Counted from the first letter of the stretch, positions 46,401 to 55,109 are shown. The stretch is DNA of 64,000 nt from Paraktedonobacter sp034438135 (GCA_034438135.1 DAOTTL010000489.1:5696-69695); one strand, 5' to 3'. Made by a program: numbers and translations. The notes: generated from the sequence alone by a model not told the origin.

Positions 46401-46408
46401 TTATTCAT
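37445..46408 (-). CDS. NRPS with heterocyclisation module and C-terminal SyrP-like dioxygenase, C-A-T-Cy-A-T-C-TauD
   Basis: 2987 residues from ATG 46408, 37 bases after the previous stop; a frame extension overlaps the upstream gene and is unlikely. The LCL-type C (about 45-480) has MHHIISDGWS at 177-186. A1 (about 510-1020) has TSGTTGVPKG and an unusual pocket that I read as DARHFSFFIK. After T1 the next domain is a cyclisation domain: LTDVQQAYVVGR and DSIICDAWS (DxxxxD instead of HHxxxDG). A2 (about 1580-2075) reads DLYNMSLIWK, essentially the Cys code, then T2 (LGGDSL); together they make a thiazoline. A C domain with MHHIIADARS follows. The last 349 residues are a TauD/TfdA (SyrP-like) Fe(II)/2-oxoglutarate oxygenase: NENSYAHTWP, FNQAHLFH, distal His and Arg in VAHGRAPFEGTRK. 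An internal ribosome binding site precedes that last domain. Confidence 0.93.
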   Translation of the reverse strand: MNKDMLPPMDSLSPERRVLLQRMLSEKRSNATKKSVIPRLETQETFPLSFSQERLWFLAHLEPDSAAYNEAGVLLLQGKLDRTCLRTCCNVLIARHESLRTTFEFVAGQIRQKIVAPSSIALPVIDLQALSPERRTLEVQKLATAEAWRPFEVEQGPHLRIHLLQMASEEYILLITMHHIISDGWSVNILTQELVDLYTHIPDMHEYALPQLPIQYKDFAHWQRTSFSAGIFDQQVAYWKDQLHKPLPITALPADYPVASSGSIRGECQEVSIAQNLAREIYDLGKRYKVTPFIVLLAAFGTLIARLTHQQDLLIGSPIAGRTQVETEHIIGCFINTLTLRIDTSGDPSFEELLKRVYKMNVDAYEAQEVPFEKIIQEIQVERNNLHNPLFSILFNFNNTPNVTLELPGMRISKVDLAQPGAKFPLSVAINEQEQTFRIRYIYQADLFTSEHMAMLLEQYVDLLRQCISEPEKAISAYSLVTSSALALLPDPTTTIVESSYPCLPQLVLAQARQYPTQVALCQGEISWTYQDVVRHAASVTRMVRLHGVGKGDVIAVYGPSCPAFVSCCLAVLLSGGVLLLVDPDLVRSRQQQMLQEARATCLLYIETPEVDRAYLQELTSSPTLPVSPLVPARQEAELEDVEHQTALQGNDPAYIFFTSGTTGVPKGILGSHKGLSHFLTWQRETFQIEPEDRCAQLIRLSFDAVLRDMFLPLVSGATLCIPARPHELSAEYILPWLDQQRITLLHTIPSIVQLWIQHSPPQVTLSHLRLLFWSGEPMTDVLVQKWRRAFPAAGEIINFYGPTETTFIKSYYCVPREEQLLLPVQPVGRPLPETQMLVCTAQNTLCGIGEIGEIVIRTPFRTLGYINQRAEPESRFRINPFTRSEHDIVYYTGDYGRYRFDGGLDILGRLDQQVKIHGVRIELGEIAAVLARYEGVSACEVVAFKGEDQDYTLVAYIVSTSDESEEALATVLRKYLSTHLPSVMVPAFFRFLPAFPLTANGKLDRSALPRPDLTSRQVTTAIVAPRTASERWIVACWCDILKRDSISVEENFFTLGGHSLLAMEVIARLRTHFHIELPLRMLFEHPTIADLAMVCEQAQDVSPAQDNLLPQAQLHPEQLYQSFELTDVQQAYVVGRNSSLELGNVSTHNYSEFQFPLLDVEMLQTAVRKLIQRHSMLRAIVTVEGQYILKEPPAYTIRVHDQRNASAEVMRSHLEAVRQQLSHQIHPLDHWPLFELQVTQCSDATSLVHISLDSIICDAWSRRILGKELLALYENPEVRLPDLAISFRDYVHTEQALRATPLYQRARAYWLERLKDLPAAPELPQSVAIGSLHTPHFTRLNGLLEPDVWQRLKKRFAASHLTPSGFICAAYADILALWSKSSRFTLNMTLFNRLPVHAQINQVVGDFTSLVLLEVNSLQATFQERAAAVQKQLFDDLDHQYFGGIQVLRELNRLREGVHQAAMPIVLTSTLIDDNHSVDKPLATWHDNFHYGITQTPQVLLDHAVSEQNGALVFRWDYVAEAFPLDMIEDMFAAYQYLLHTLANEQSDAAWHLQGRAFLLPTWQRELYEQVNATQATISSDLLFSGFLRQAAAHPEALAVVAGAQRLCYGQLALAARQLAVDLVAAGVVPGDTVAVMMEKGWQQVLAALAISMAGAAYVPIDPSLPLLRRQFLLEHGRISVTLTRPDLLERLELPASMCSISISEQSLQPRESDHPLVLPVVSPDALAYVIYTSGSTGEPKGVMLNHRSVCNTLEDINARFSVSSQDCVLGLSSLSFDLSVYDIFGTLAAGATLILPEEQARRDPGRWLQLVRREGVTIWNSVPALLEMWLEYMDTVTEELVPDLRLVMLSGDWIALSLPQRLWDRCPQSQLISLGGATEAAIWSIYYPVVQVAEHWKSIPYGNPLRNQSWQILHEAMEPCPVWVPGQLYIGDEGLALGYWRDEQKTTASFVKDPRTAKRLYRTGDMGRYMPDGTIEFLGREDLQVKVQGHRIELGEIETVLERHAGVKQAIVLIKGARLGSKRLVAYLILNAGQATLSRELLSDYLRQYLPEYMVPGSWLFLTDLPLTANGKVDRNALLTLEDQVQKNTTTTLALPHTFTEAQVLIAYQKILKTSPPGIHENFFGLGGDSLSAIQMTSYLSNVLNVNISLRGLFEHPIVQEFARFIDTLRSNGDSSTPIPSIDRSKELPISSTQERIWFLCQLEPDSSFYNLPTAVKLTGPLHLDTLQRSIREIIMRHETLRTIFQSRRGKAHLIIQPEAIFTLTPIDLCHLPSDQKQQEISRLLQQEANQPFDLHQDTLLRIRLLRTDDTVYILMVTMHHIIADARSMELFVRELMALYEAFRAQLPAPLPPPGHQFIDFVGWQKSQLENAQFQEQMHYWRHQLGLMPLQQELRTDYRPVELARSWRGGRKPVSLTKDQFDRLRTFCQRAGVTPFIALLTAYQVAISFHTTGKYVPVNVSVANRQRSETEEMIGLFLNTLIMNVDLSGNPTLQDLVQRVRATTLEGYRYQDLPFEHIVKDLQPRRSLNYAPFSRVAFGLHNTLLGERRLQDIVITPLETYRAMSKFDLELQLTNETDGLIGSFEYNATLFIGTTIETMIERFHALVTAFSERPEERLETFKRQLLTQQPHIKEKTMQNELNKPAPKKSRFASATPRAVNLAEMQLVKTHSLSPAQPMPLVIEPAHNGINVLDWLAHEKDFVEAQLLQYGALLLRGFRIGDVTRFEQLMKTLTPELLEYKERSTPRKQVNGNVYTSTEYPAYQWIPQHNENSYAHTWPLKIGFWCAQAATAGGETPITDSRLIYKALPEELKKPFLAKQVLYVRNYSNALDLSWQEGFQTSDRAEVERYCRSHQIEFEWCSADHLRTRQLRQAMAHHPRTGEPVWFNQAHLFHVAGLASSVRDALLAVVAEEDLPRMAYYGDGTRIDDDVIHAINDIYQKHSIFFPWQANDMMLVDNMLVAHGRAPFEGTRKILVAMAESYQAAN
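38494..38507 (-). promoter_or_regulatory. Internal ribosome binding site and start inside the NRPS gene
   Basis: On the minus strand AAAGGAG (38507-38501) is followed six bases later by ATG at 38494-38492, in frame with the synthetase. Translation from here would give a free 349-residue SyrP-like dioxygenase (37445-38494), the normal length for stand-alone members. It suggests that the fused domain was, or still is, made separately. Confidence 0.6.
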
Positions 46409-46445
46409 TTTATAGATCTTTCTGCAAATTGAGTGCGTCTGACGA

Positions 46446-49400
46446 CTATCTATTATCACTGAGCCGTTGATGTACCTGCTCGTCGGAAAGTTGCTGAACA
46501 AAGAGGAGCATCTCCTGGAATTCCTTCTGGTCCTGTTCGGCACGCATCTGTTCAATTATCTGCGCAAGCTGTTGTAGATTAGCTGCCTCAAAGATAGCGG
46601 TTAATGGTAGTTGTATTTGTAGCGTTTGCCGAATGCGTGAAACAACCTGTACAGCAAGAAGGGAGTGTCCGCCCAACTGAAAGAAGTTCTCTAATATACT
46701 CACCTGTTCCCTATGCAGGATAGCGCAAAAAATTCGCGCTACGGCCTTTTCTACAAGCGTCTCCGGCTCTACGAACGCAGTTAGAGAGGCTGTGGATAAC
46801 TGTTGTGGGTCAGGGAGTGCTTTCAGGTCAAGTTTGCCATTGATTGTCAGTGGCAGAGCCTTCAACAGGAGAAACACGCCAGGCACCATGTAATATGGCA
46901 GGTGCTGGCGGGCAAAGGCACGCCACTCATCTATAGCGATGGTCTCTCCTTCCGGCTTCACAACCAGATAGGCAACAAGTACAGCCTCGTCCCCGCCCAT
47001 GTGTCTGGCCATGACAACCGCGTTCTCAACCAGGGGATGGCCACGCAGAGCGTCTTGAATCTCTCCTAACTCGATACGGAAGCCACGCATCTTCACCTGA
47101 TAATCATTGCGCCCGAGAAAATCCAGGCTGCCATCAGGCAAAAAGCGTGCCAGGTCGCCAGTTCTATAGATCCTGGCGCCAGCTTGCTGGCTAAAAGGAT
47201 GGGGCACAAAACGCTCAGCCGTCAGATCTGGACGATTGAGATAGCCACGTGCAACACCGTCGCCACCAATGTACAACTCTCCGACGACGCCGGCGGGAAC
47301 CAGCTGATACTCGCTATCAAGGACGTATACCTGCGTATTTGCTATAGGGTGTCCGATGGTGATGCGCTCCTGCTCTTGCGCGATGAAAGAACATGTTGAC
47401 CAGATAGTTGTCTCCGTCGGACCATACATGTTCCAGAGGCCAGCACCCATTGTGCTTAGTTGAGATGCGAGATCATGCGGGAGAGCCTCGCCGCCGCATA
47501 GCATCTTTAAGCGCTTGTTTCCTCGCCAACCAGCTCCCAATAACAAGCGCCAGGTTGCGGGGGTGGCCTGCAAGAGCGTTACTCCGCAACGCTCAATCCG
47601 CTCCGCCAGTGCAGTTCCATTACTCGCCTCCTCACGGCCAGCCAGTTCAACGCACCCTCCGACGAGTAGCGGCAGGAATAATTCCAACCCCGCGATATCA
47701 AAGGAAAGTGAGGTCACAGCCAACGCTACCTCAGCAGAGCCAACACCCAGTTGTTGCAGCATACCCTGCAAGAAATTAGCCAATGCCCTGTGAGAGATCG
47801 CAACTCCTTTAGGTATGCCGGTCGAGCCCGAGGTATAGATTACATATGCCAGATTCTCAGGCATGATGTACGACACAGGAGGAATATCCGCTTCCTGCCC
47901 CATAGTTTCCCAGGCTCGCTCAAGGATAAGCAAAGGAGCAGAAGAATAGGTCAGGCTTTCCTGCAAATGCTGCGAGGTGATAAGCAACAACACTTCCGCA
48001 TCCCGTAGCATAAAGGAGAGACGCTCCTGAGGATATGAAGGGTCAAGCGGCACATAGGCACCATTGGCCTTCAATGTCGCATAGATGGCAATGAACAGAT
48101 CAAGCGTTCTATCTAAGCAGATAGCAACGCGACTATCTGGCCCCACGCCAGCGCGTTGCAGCACATGGGCCAGTTGATTTGAGCGACGTTCTAGCTCTCC
48201 ATAGGTCAGCATCTCTCCCTGAAAGACGAGTGCAGGCTTCGCTGGATGTTCTCTTGCTTGTTTCTGGAAGAGCGTCACCACTGTTTCAGTGTGATCGTAT
48301 GCCCTGTACGTATCATTCCAGTGTAGTAGCATTGTGCGCTGCTCTTCTGGTGAGAGGAGTTGCAGATTGTCACAGCTACGCTCCGGGTCTATTGCCATGC
48401 TTGTTAACGCGCGTGAGAAATAGGCTCCGATCAACGCCGCCTGTTCCCTACTCAGCACCTTCGTGCTGTAATCAAGCGACAGGCGTATTTGAAGACTCAC
48501 ATGGTCAATATTGCACTGAATGGTGAGCGGGTAAAATGTTTGTTCTGAGGCATAACTATCGAGAATATGCGCGTCGTTTATGAGATCGTAAACATGGAAG
48601 TGCGTAAAGTTGAATACCGTTTCAAAGAGGATCTGCCTATTGCGTTGTTGCTGCAAAAGTGCGATGGGATAACGCCGATAGAGCAGTAACTCTTGCTCGG
48701 CAAGAAATACTTTCTGGATAAGATCGTTCCATTTCTCGTGAGAAGAGAGCTTCAGGCGAAAAGGTAGGGCATTTAAAAAGATCCCAATAATCTTGTCTCC
48801 ATCATTTTTCTCTGGACGCCCGTTACTAATCAAGCCGGTCAGCACATCAGCACTGCCATAGAGCAGGCTCATAACACGCATATGCGCGGCTAGCAGAATA
48901 CTCTTTAGAGGGACCTGCAACTGCCGGGCAAGCTGCCTGAGAGCCGTAGAGATCTCAGGCGCAACTGGCACATCTACGCGCTGAATAAGCAACGAATCTT
49001 CGACTGTTTGCGCCTCTATGCGCGGCGGCAATGTATGAATGACAGCATCTTGTAATATCTCTTGCCAATAGTGCTGTGCCGTCTCAGATTGCTTCTGTTG
49101 AAGCTCTAGCCACACATAATCACGGAAGGACGCTTGTAGTCGGGAGCGTGGCGTTACTGCGTCGCCACGAAGCAATAATAGATAGTAATCAAGCAGTTCG
49201 GTCAGAACAAGAGCTACGCTCCATCCATCCAGAAAAGGCTCACTCATTGTCAACTGGAATGTTTCATCTGTTCTTCTATGCACAGAGAAACGAGCTAGCG
49301 GCAGCATATTCCACTCTATTGACCGCTTCTTTTCTTGCTCAATAAAGGTTGCCAGGGCTGCCTCCTGCTCATCCACTGCATAGTGCCGTATATCGACAAC

Positions 49401-52400
49401 TCTCAAGGATTGCTGACTGCGCCGATGTACAAGCTGCAAAGGCTCTTGATAGCTCGTGATATCAAACCAGGTGCGCAGCATTTCGTGGCGTTCGATAAGT
49501 AGATCTAATGCATGCGCAAGCGTATCGTGCTCGAAAGGCAGGTGTATATGAAGTGTGGAGAGATAGACCTCATAATCGGCGCTAAACTGACTGTGGAAAA
49601 TCAGGCCATGTTGAAGCATGGTTAATGGATAGGCATCTTCAATATCTTCCGGCAACAGCTGATGATCTTCAAGAGAAATAAGCTCAAACGGCGCTAGAGA
49701 CACCTGCTCACCCTCACCTGAAGATGAAACGCTGTCCATATCTTCCAGGTTTTGAACCAGAGCGCGAATAGTCTGGTAGCGGAAGAGTGTATAGACAGAA
49801 CAATGTATATTGTGCTCGTTCGCCTGGGCAACTATCTGGATACTCTTGATTGAATCTCCCCCCAGATCGAAGAAATTGTCATCAACGCCAACCCTTTCCT
49901 GTTTAAGTACCTGTTCCCATATCATCGCCAGGGTTGTTTCAGTTTGTGTAGAAGGTGCTGTATACGTGTATTCAAGAGAAAAACGCTGCGTTTCATGCGT
50001 TGGAAGTGCATTCACATCGAGTTTACCGTGAGGTGTGAGTGGTAAAGTATCCAGCAAGAAGTATGTGCCTGGAACCATGTAATCGGGCAGTTTCTGGAGC
50101 AAAAATGCTCGCCACTCACTTACAGCAATAGAGGCTCCTTCTGGCTCCACAACCAGATAGGCCACCAGCGATTTTTCTCCCTCGCTATCCTGCTGAGCTG
50201 TTACTACAGCATCGGTGACCAACGGATGACAGTGTAGTGCCTCCTGAATCTCTTCCAGTTCTATACGGAAGCCGCGAATCTTTACCTGTGCATCCACACG
50301 ATGTAAGTATTCCAGCTCCCCATTTTCGCGATAGCGCACCAGATCGCCTGTTTTGTAGAGCACGTTTTTCACGTCTGGACGGAAAGGATTTTGGATAAAG
50401 CGCTGCTGCGTTAACTCGGTGCGGTTGAGATATCCGCGAGCCACCCCTTTGCCCCCCACATACAACTCACCTGGTGCACCTATAGGCACTTCGCGCATAT
50501 GATTATCTACGATATAAAGATCCAGATCAGGGATCGGCTGCCCGATCACACTTCCCACCTCTTGCTCTACATCCCACCTCTTGATGGGCCGATAGGTCAC
50601 ATGTACAGTCGTTTCGGTGATGCCGTACATATTCACCAGTTGCGGTCGCAACTCACCATAGTGCTCAAACCAGGGACGTAAACGCTGGATCTCCAGGGCT
50701 TCGCCTCCAAAGATTACATAACGCAGGTGGTTCTGGAGAGTATTATCCCCAACTTGCAGCGCAACCTGTTGTAGCTGGCGAAAAGCGGATGGCGTCTGGT
50801 TCAGGATGGTTACGCCCTCCTGGCCTAATAGTTTATAGAAGTCTTGTGGCGAACGACTCATCCAATAGGGCACAACGATGAGCGTGCCCCCGTACAGCAA
50901 AGCCCCCCAGATCTCCCAGACCGAAAAGTCAAAGGCATACGAATGGAAGAGTGTCCAGACATCGCGTGCCGAGAAATGAAACCATGCTTCAGTCGCACTA
51001 AAGAGCCGCATAACATTCGCGTGCGATACTACTACCCCTTTAGGCTTTCCGGTTGAACCTGAAGTATAAATCACATACGCGCACTGATCGCTACGTACCT
51101 GCCAGGTAGGATTGGTCATAGATTGTTGCTTTAGTACATCTTGATCGGCATCAAGGCAGATATGTGGTCGCTCATAGGCAGGCAGGCAGGCCAGTATACG
51201 CTGCTGAGTCACCAGTACCGCGATATGCGCATCTTCGAGCAGGAAGGCCAGGCGCTCTTTAGGATAGGTGGGATCCAATGGGACATATGCGCCGCCTGCT
51301 TTGAGGACGCCTATGATACCAACAATGACATCTAGCGAACGTTCTACACTCAAGCCTACCAGCGTATCAGCGTTGACCCCTAGCCCGTGCAGATAGTGTG
51401 CAAGCTGATTGGCCCGTTCATTCAGTTGGGTGTATGTCAATGTCTCGTTGCCATCGCGTACCGCAATCGCACCAGGGGAAAGTACCACCCGGGCCTCAAA
51501 GCGCTGATGCAGACAATTACTCGCCTGCCCTCTCGTCTCTTTGCTAGCATTTTGCATTCCCGGACTCTGTAGTAGAGCAGTAGAAGCATCTCGCCAGTAC
51601 GTAAGGTGTTTCGTTTCTAGCGCTGAGAGTAGTGGTAAAGAGGTCAGGAGAGCAGAGGGAGAATCCACGATACAGCGTAGAGTATGCATGAAATTCTGCA
51701 TCATGAATTGTATGGTTCTCTCATAAAAGAGATCGGTGTTATATTCTAGCGAGAGAATAGCCTCGCGCCCGGTCTCTGCCACTCTCATAGTTAAGTCGAA
51801 TTGGGCACCGTTCAGGTCTACGGGAAGAGATTCTACGGATAATGAACCCATATTTATGGCAGGGCCTGCCTGTCCCAATATGAAATGTGATAGTTCGTGT
51901 TTATCAAGCAGACTCATATTCTGCATAACAAACATAAATTGAATGAGTGGTGAATAAGCACTATCACGCTCAATATGCAATTTTTGCACCAGGATATCAA
52001 ACGGATACTCCTGAGAGCGTAGTCCATCCAGTACCGTCTTCTGCACTACCTGGAGCAGCTTCTCAAAGGTAAGATCATCAGAGAATGTAACTCGTATTGG
52101 TAAGATATTAAAAAAATATCCGATAACATCTGAGAAATCGCGACTCTTTCGTCCCGCAGTTGGCGAGCCGATTACCATATCTTGTTGCCTTGAATAATGC
52201 TGGAGCCAGAGCGCAAATGTAGTGAGCAGCGTAATATACAGCGTAACATTGTGAGCGCAGCTCAATGATTTGAGCTGTGCGACCAGGTCAGCAGGCAACG
52301 TTGCGTGATATGTTCGTCCCTGGTAGTTCTGGACCTGGCAACGCCGATAATCGGTTGGTATATCCAGCACCGGAGGAACAGACAGAAGTTGCTGATGCCA

Positions 52401-55049
52401 GTAGCGCCACAACCGATCACCTGTCGGTCCGGCAAGCAGGTTATGTTGCTGAAGCACATACTCCTGGTACTGGTGTAGCACCGGGGGCAACGATAGAGGC
52501 ATTCCTGCGACAAGACAGGTATAGCATTGAAGAAGCTCATCAATCAAAATCGCAAGCGACCAGAGATCCACGATAATGTGATGCATCGCTAATACGAGTA
52601 GGTACTCTTGTGATGACCTGACAAAAAGATGAATGCGGAATAAGGGGCCTTGTTCAAGATCAAAGGGAGCAGTGAAGACCTCCTGAAGCTGCTCTTGTAG
52701 ATAGTCCTCTTGCCAGCCCGAGGCATCCACCACCGCAAACGCCACCTTCTGCTGTGCATGTACAATTTGTACAATGCTGTTATCACGCATCGCGAACGTT
52801 GTACGTAAAGCAGCATGACGATCAACCAGGTGCTGGGATGCTTTTTTGAATGCGACAACATCCATGCTTGAACTGATACGAGCCAGGCGAGTAATCGTGT
52901 ATGCAGCCGTGCGGGGATGAAGAGTAGAGATAAACCATAATGCCTGTTGTCCATGAGAGAGAGGGATAATTACTTGCCCATCTGGCGTAACCGCAGCCTC
53001 ATAGATTGTTGAAACCGCATCTTGAGATAGAGGCTCAGAGAGCATTGCTCTCAACTGGATAAGGAATTGGTGAATATGTTCATTACTCAGTAGTTCCTCT
53101 ATCTGAAGCGTGATCGGCAAATACATTTCTACTTGCATTTTGAACTGAGTAATCATTAAAGAATCAAATCCCAGCTCGATAAACGATCTATCGAGTGTAT
53201 CCGGTGGAAGGAGTATCTTAGCAATAGACTGTAGCTGCTCTAGCACAAACTGTTCAATAATCGCAAAATCCTTTGTTTGCACTGCCTGGGCCAGCAGCGC
53301 AGGGTCGAGCATATCCTCAGTTGCCTGTGCTTTATTACGCAAGCGTGCTACCACACGGAATTGATCATCTTCATAGAGTTTGCCGCAGAGTTGGCGTTGC
53401 GTTTTTCCCGAAGACGTTTGCGGCAAGCTACCCGGCCTGATGAGCACAATATCGTAGAGCGAAAGCTCATGCACAGTAGCGACTGCCCGCACCATCGTTT
53501 GAAGGATCTCGTCTATCGTTGCTGGCATAGCATGGCGCTCAATCTCTTGCACGACGACAAGCTGCATTTCCTCTTTGATAGGGATAGCAAACGCCGCGCC
53601 TCGTCCGGCTATGAGTGCGTTATGGCACTGCCCTATTGTCAACTCAATGTCCTGAGGATAGTAGTTTCTACCACGAAGAATAATGACCTCTTTTAATCGT
53701 CCTGTAACAAACAACTCTCCATCTTGCACGAAGCCGAGGTCACCAGTACGAAGAAATGGACCATCGTGATCATCCGCCGTATACGAGCGAAATGTTTCTG
53801 CCGTCTCTGTCGCTTTCTGCCAATATCCGTCCGCCACACTTGGACCTGCCGTCCAGATTTCGCCTACGCTGCCCGCCGCACACTTCTGAAGCGTTTGAGG
53901 ATGCACGATTGCCAGGCGCTGCTCAGGCAGAGGTTTGCCACATCCAACCAGTAGACGCACTGCTCGATCTGGCGTAGGAGATAGAGCTGGAATAGCTCGA
54001 TGTTGCTCCAGTTCGTCTGCATAAAATGTGCTCAGCAAGGGCGCTTCCGCTTTTTGCCCGCCGGTGACAATCAAGGTATTTTCGGCCAGACCATAGCAAG
54101 GATAGAATGCTTCACGGCGAAAACCACATTGTGCAAAAGCTTTAACAAAGCGTTCAAGTGTCGCGCCCTGAATTGGTTCACTTCCGTTGAAGGCGACCTC
54201 CCAGCAACTCAAGTCAAGCGTTGCTTTCTGTTCAGCCGTCACACGGTGTGCACACAAATCATAGGCAAAATTTGGTCCGCCGCTGGACGTCGCTCGATAG
54301 AGAGAGATGGCCTGAAGCCACTTTATGGGGCTTTGCAGAAACGTGATCGGTGCCATCAGTAAAACAGGAAACCCAACGTACAAGGGCTGAAGGATACCAC
54401 CGATCAGGCCCATATCATGATAGGGAGGAAGCCATATGACTCCCCGGCTCTTCTCGCTATTCCCAAAGTGGCGAGCGATCATAGACAGATTAGAGAGCAA
54501 GTTGCCATGAGTGAGCACAGTCCCCTTGGGCTCAGAGGTTGAACCGGAAGTATATTGAATAAAAGCAGGAGAGTCGCTTGCTATTTTCGGGCACTGCCAG
54601 GCCCGGGTCGTGGAAAGGTTGTCAGTGTCCAGCAGGGCAAATGCATAACTTCCCCCTTGCTGCCCGAAAATATCAGCTATGAGCGGGTGAAGAGAAGAGG
54701 TAGTGAGGGCGATAGCAGGTTGCACATCCCGAATAATATGTTTGACGCGCTCGAATGGGCGGTCGTTTTTCGCGCGTCTGGGAGGATAGGCAGGAACGGC
54801 AATCAGCCCTGCATATAAGCAGCCCAAAAAAGCAATAATGTAATCAAAACCAGGCGGATAGAGGAGCAAGGCTCGTTCGCCAGCAGGTACAACTTGTTGA
54901 AGTGCTGCTGCCAGATCACGAACTCGCCTATCTAGTTCTCCATAACTTAGTCTACTTATCTCAGTCGCTTCATCTCCTAAAAATGCATAAGCTTCTTGCT
55001 CAGTTTGGTAAAGTACTCTTTGGCGCAATATACTTACAAGATCTGCCAT
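46446..55049 (-). CDS. Loading NRPS, FAAL-ACP-C-A(Thr)-T-C-A(Gly)-T
   Basis: 2867 residues. Residues 1-575 are a fatty acyl-AMP ligase (FAAL): YTSGSTSEPKG at 166-176, WLPPYHDMGLIGG, YGLAENTL and the RNYYPQDIE tail. An ACP follows (ELGFDSL, Ser about 630). C1 (about 695-1140) has MHHIIVDLWS and receives the acyl chain. A1 (about 1180-1690) reads DFWNIGMVHK, the Thr code; T1 has GGDSI. C2 (about 1790-2240) has SEPFLDG at 1936-1942 where HHxxxDG is expected. A2 (about 2260-2745) reads DILQLGMIWK, close to the Gly code; T2 has GGHSL. The C-terminal tail (LSDEQVHQRLSDN) resembles an NRPS docking end, and the next synthetase starts with a matching type of helix (SLSPERRVLLQRML). It is the first gene of the leftward operon. 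GAGGAG lies about twelve bases before ATG. Confidence 0.95.
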   Translation of the reverse strand: MADLVSILRQRVLYQTEQEAYAFLGDEATEISRLSYGELDRRVRDLAAALQQVVPAGERALLLYPPGFDYIIAFLGCLYAGLIAVPAYPPRRAKNDRPFERVKHIIRDVQPAIALTTSSLHPLIADIFGQQGGSYAFALLDTDNLSTTRAWQCPKIASDSPAFIQYTSGSTSEPKGTVLTHGNLLSNLSMIARHFGNSEKSRGVIWLPPYHDMGLIGGILQPLYVGFPVLLMAPITFLQSPIKWLQAISLYRATSSGGPNFAYDLCAHRVTAEQKATLDLSCWEVAFNGSEPIQGATLERFVKAFAQCGFRREAFYPCYGLAENTLIVTGGQKAEAPLLSTFYADELEQHRAIPALSPTPDRAVRLLVGCGKPLPEQRLAIVHPQTLQKCAAGSVGEIWTAGPSVADGYWQKATETAETFRSYTADDHDGPFLRTGDLGFVQDGELFVTGRLKEVIILRGRNYYPQDIELTIGQCHNALIAGRGAAFAIPIKEEMQLVVVQEIERHAMPATIDEILQTMVRAVATVHELSLYDIVLIRPGSLPQTSSGKTQRQLCGKLYEDDQFRVVARLRNKAQATEDMLDPALLAQAVQTKDFAIIEQFVLEQLQSIAKILLPPDTLDRSFIELGFDSLMITQFKMQVEMYLPITLQIEELLSNEHIHQFLIQLRAMLSEPLSQDAVSTIYEAAVTPDGQVIIPLSHGQQALWFISTLHPRTAAYTITRLARISSSMDVVAFKKASQHLVDRHAALRTTFAMRDNSIVQIVHAQQKVAFAVVDASGWQEDYLQEQLQEVFTAPFDLEQGPLFRIHLFVRSSQEYLLVLAMHHIIVDLWSLAILIDELLQCYTCLVAGMPLSLPPVLHQYQEYVLQQHNLLAGPTGDRLWRYWHQQLLSVPPVLDIPTDYRRCQVQNYQGRTYHATLPADLVAQLKSLSCAHNVTLYITLLTTFALWLQHYSRQQDMVIGSPTAGRKSRDFSDVIGYFFNILPIRVTFSDDLTFEKLLQVVQKTVLDGLRSQEYPFDILVQKLHIERDSAYSPLIQFMFVMQNMSLLDKHELSHFILGQAGPAINMGSLSVESLPVDLNGAQFDLTMRVAETGREAILSLEYNTDLFYERTIQFMMQNFMHTLRCIVDSPSALLTSLPLLSALETKHLTYWRDASTALLQSPGMQNASKETRGQASNCLHQRFEARVVLSPGAIAVRDGNETLTYTQLNERANQLAHYLHGLGVNADTLVGLSVERSLDVIVGIIGVLKAGGAYVPLDPTYPKERLAFLLEDAHIAVLVTQQRILACLPAYERPHICLDADQDVLKQQSMTNPTWQVRSDQCAYVIYTSGSTGKPKGVVVSHANVMRLFSATEAWFHFSARDVWTLFHSYAFDFSVWEIWGALLYGGTLIVVPYWMSRSPQDFYKLLGQEGVTILNQTPSAFRQLQQVALQVGDNTLQNHLRYVIFGGEALEIQRLRPWFEHYGELRPQLVNMYGITETTVHVTYRPIKRWDVEQEVGSVIGQPIPDLDLYIVDNHMREVPIGAPGELYVGGKGVARGYLNRTELTQQRFIQNPFRPDVKNVLYKTGDLVRYRENGELEYLHRVDAQVKIRGFRIELEEIQEALHCHPLVTDAVVTAQQDSEGEKSLVAYLVVEPEGASIAVSEWRAFLLQKLPDYMVPGTYFLLDTLPLTPHGKLDVNALPTHETQRFSLEYTYTAPSTQTETTLAMIWEQVLKQERVGVDDNFFDLGGDSIKSIQIVAQANEHNIHCSVYTLFRYQTIRALVQNLEDMDSVSSSGEGEQVSLAPFELISLEDHQLLPEDIEDAYPLTMLQHGLIFHSQFSADYEVYLSTLHIHLPFEHDTLAHALDLLIERHEMLRTWFDITSYQEPLQLVHRRSQQSLRVVDIRHYAVDEQEAALATFIEQEKKRSIEWNMLPLARFSVHRRTDETFQLTMSEPFLDGWSVALVLTELLDYYLLLLRGDAVTPRSRLQASFRDYVWLELQQKQSETAQHYWQEILQDAVIHTLPPRIEAQTVEDSLLIQRVDVPVAPEISTALRQLARQLQVPLKSILLAAHMRVMSLLYGSADVLTGLISNGRPEKNDGDKIIGIFLNALPFRLKLSSHEKWNDLIQKVFLAEQELLLYRRYPIALLQQQRNRQILFETVFNFTHFHVYDLINDAHILDSYASEQTFYPLTIQCNIDHVSLQIRLSLDYSTKVLSREQAALIGAYFSRALTSMAIDPERSCDNLQLLSPEEQRTMLLHWNDTYRAYDHTETVVTLFQKQAREHPAKPALVFQGEMLTYGELERRSNQLAHVLQRAGVGPDSRVAICLDRTLDLFIAIYATLKANGAYVPLDPSYPQERLSFMLRDAEVLLLITSQHLQESLTYSSAPLLILERAWETMGQEADIPPVSYIMPENLAYVIYTSGSTGIPKGVAISHRALANFLQGMLQQLGVGSAEVALAVTSLSFDIAGLELFLPLLVGGCVELAGREEASNGTALAERIERCGVTLLQATPATWRLLLGAGWRGNKRLKMLCGGEALPHDLASQLSTMGAGLWNMYGPTETTIWSTCSFIAQEQERITIGHPIANTQVYVLDSEYQLVPAGVVGELYIGGDGVARGYLNRPDLTAERFVPHPFSQQAGARIYRTGDLARFLPDGSLDFLGRNDYQVKMRGFRIELGEIQDALRGHPLVENAVVMARHMGGDEAVLVAYLVVKPEGETIAIDEWRAFARQHLPYYMVPGVFLLLKALPLTINGKLDLKALPDPQQLSTASLTAFVEPETLVEKAVARIFCAILHREQVSILENFFQLGGHSLLAVQVVSRIRQTLQIQLPLTAIFEAANLQQLAQIIEQMRAEQDQKEFQEMLLFVQQLSDEQVHQRLSDNR

Positions 55050-55109
55050 ATAAGGTTATGTCTCCTCAATTTTTTACGGTTCATCAACCCCAAAACTCCA
55101 CCTACTTTT

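Noticed and set aside
46409..46555. Longer N-terminus of the middle synthetase
   Set aside because: It would overlap the end of the previous gene, and its sequence is not domain-like; the docking-type helix begins right after ATG 46408.
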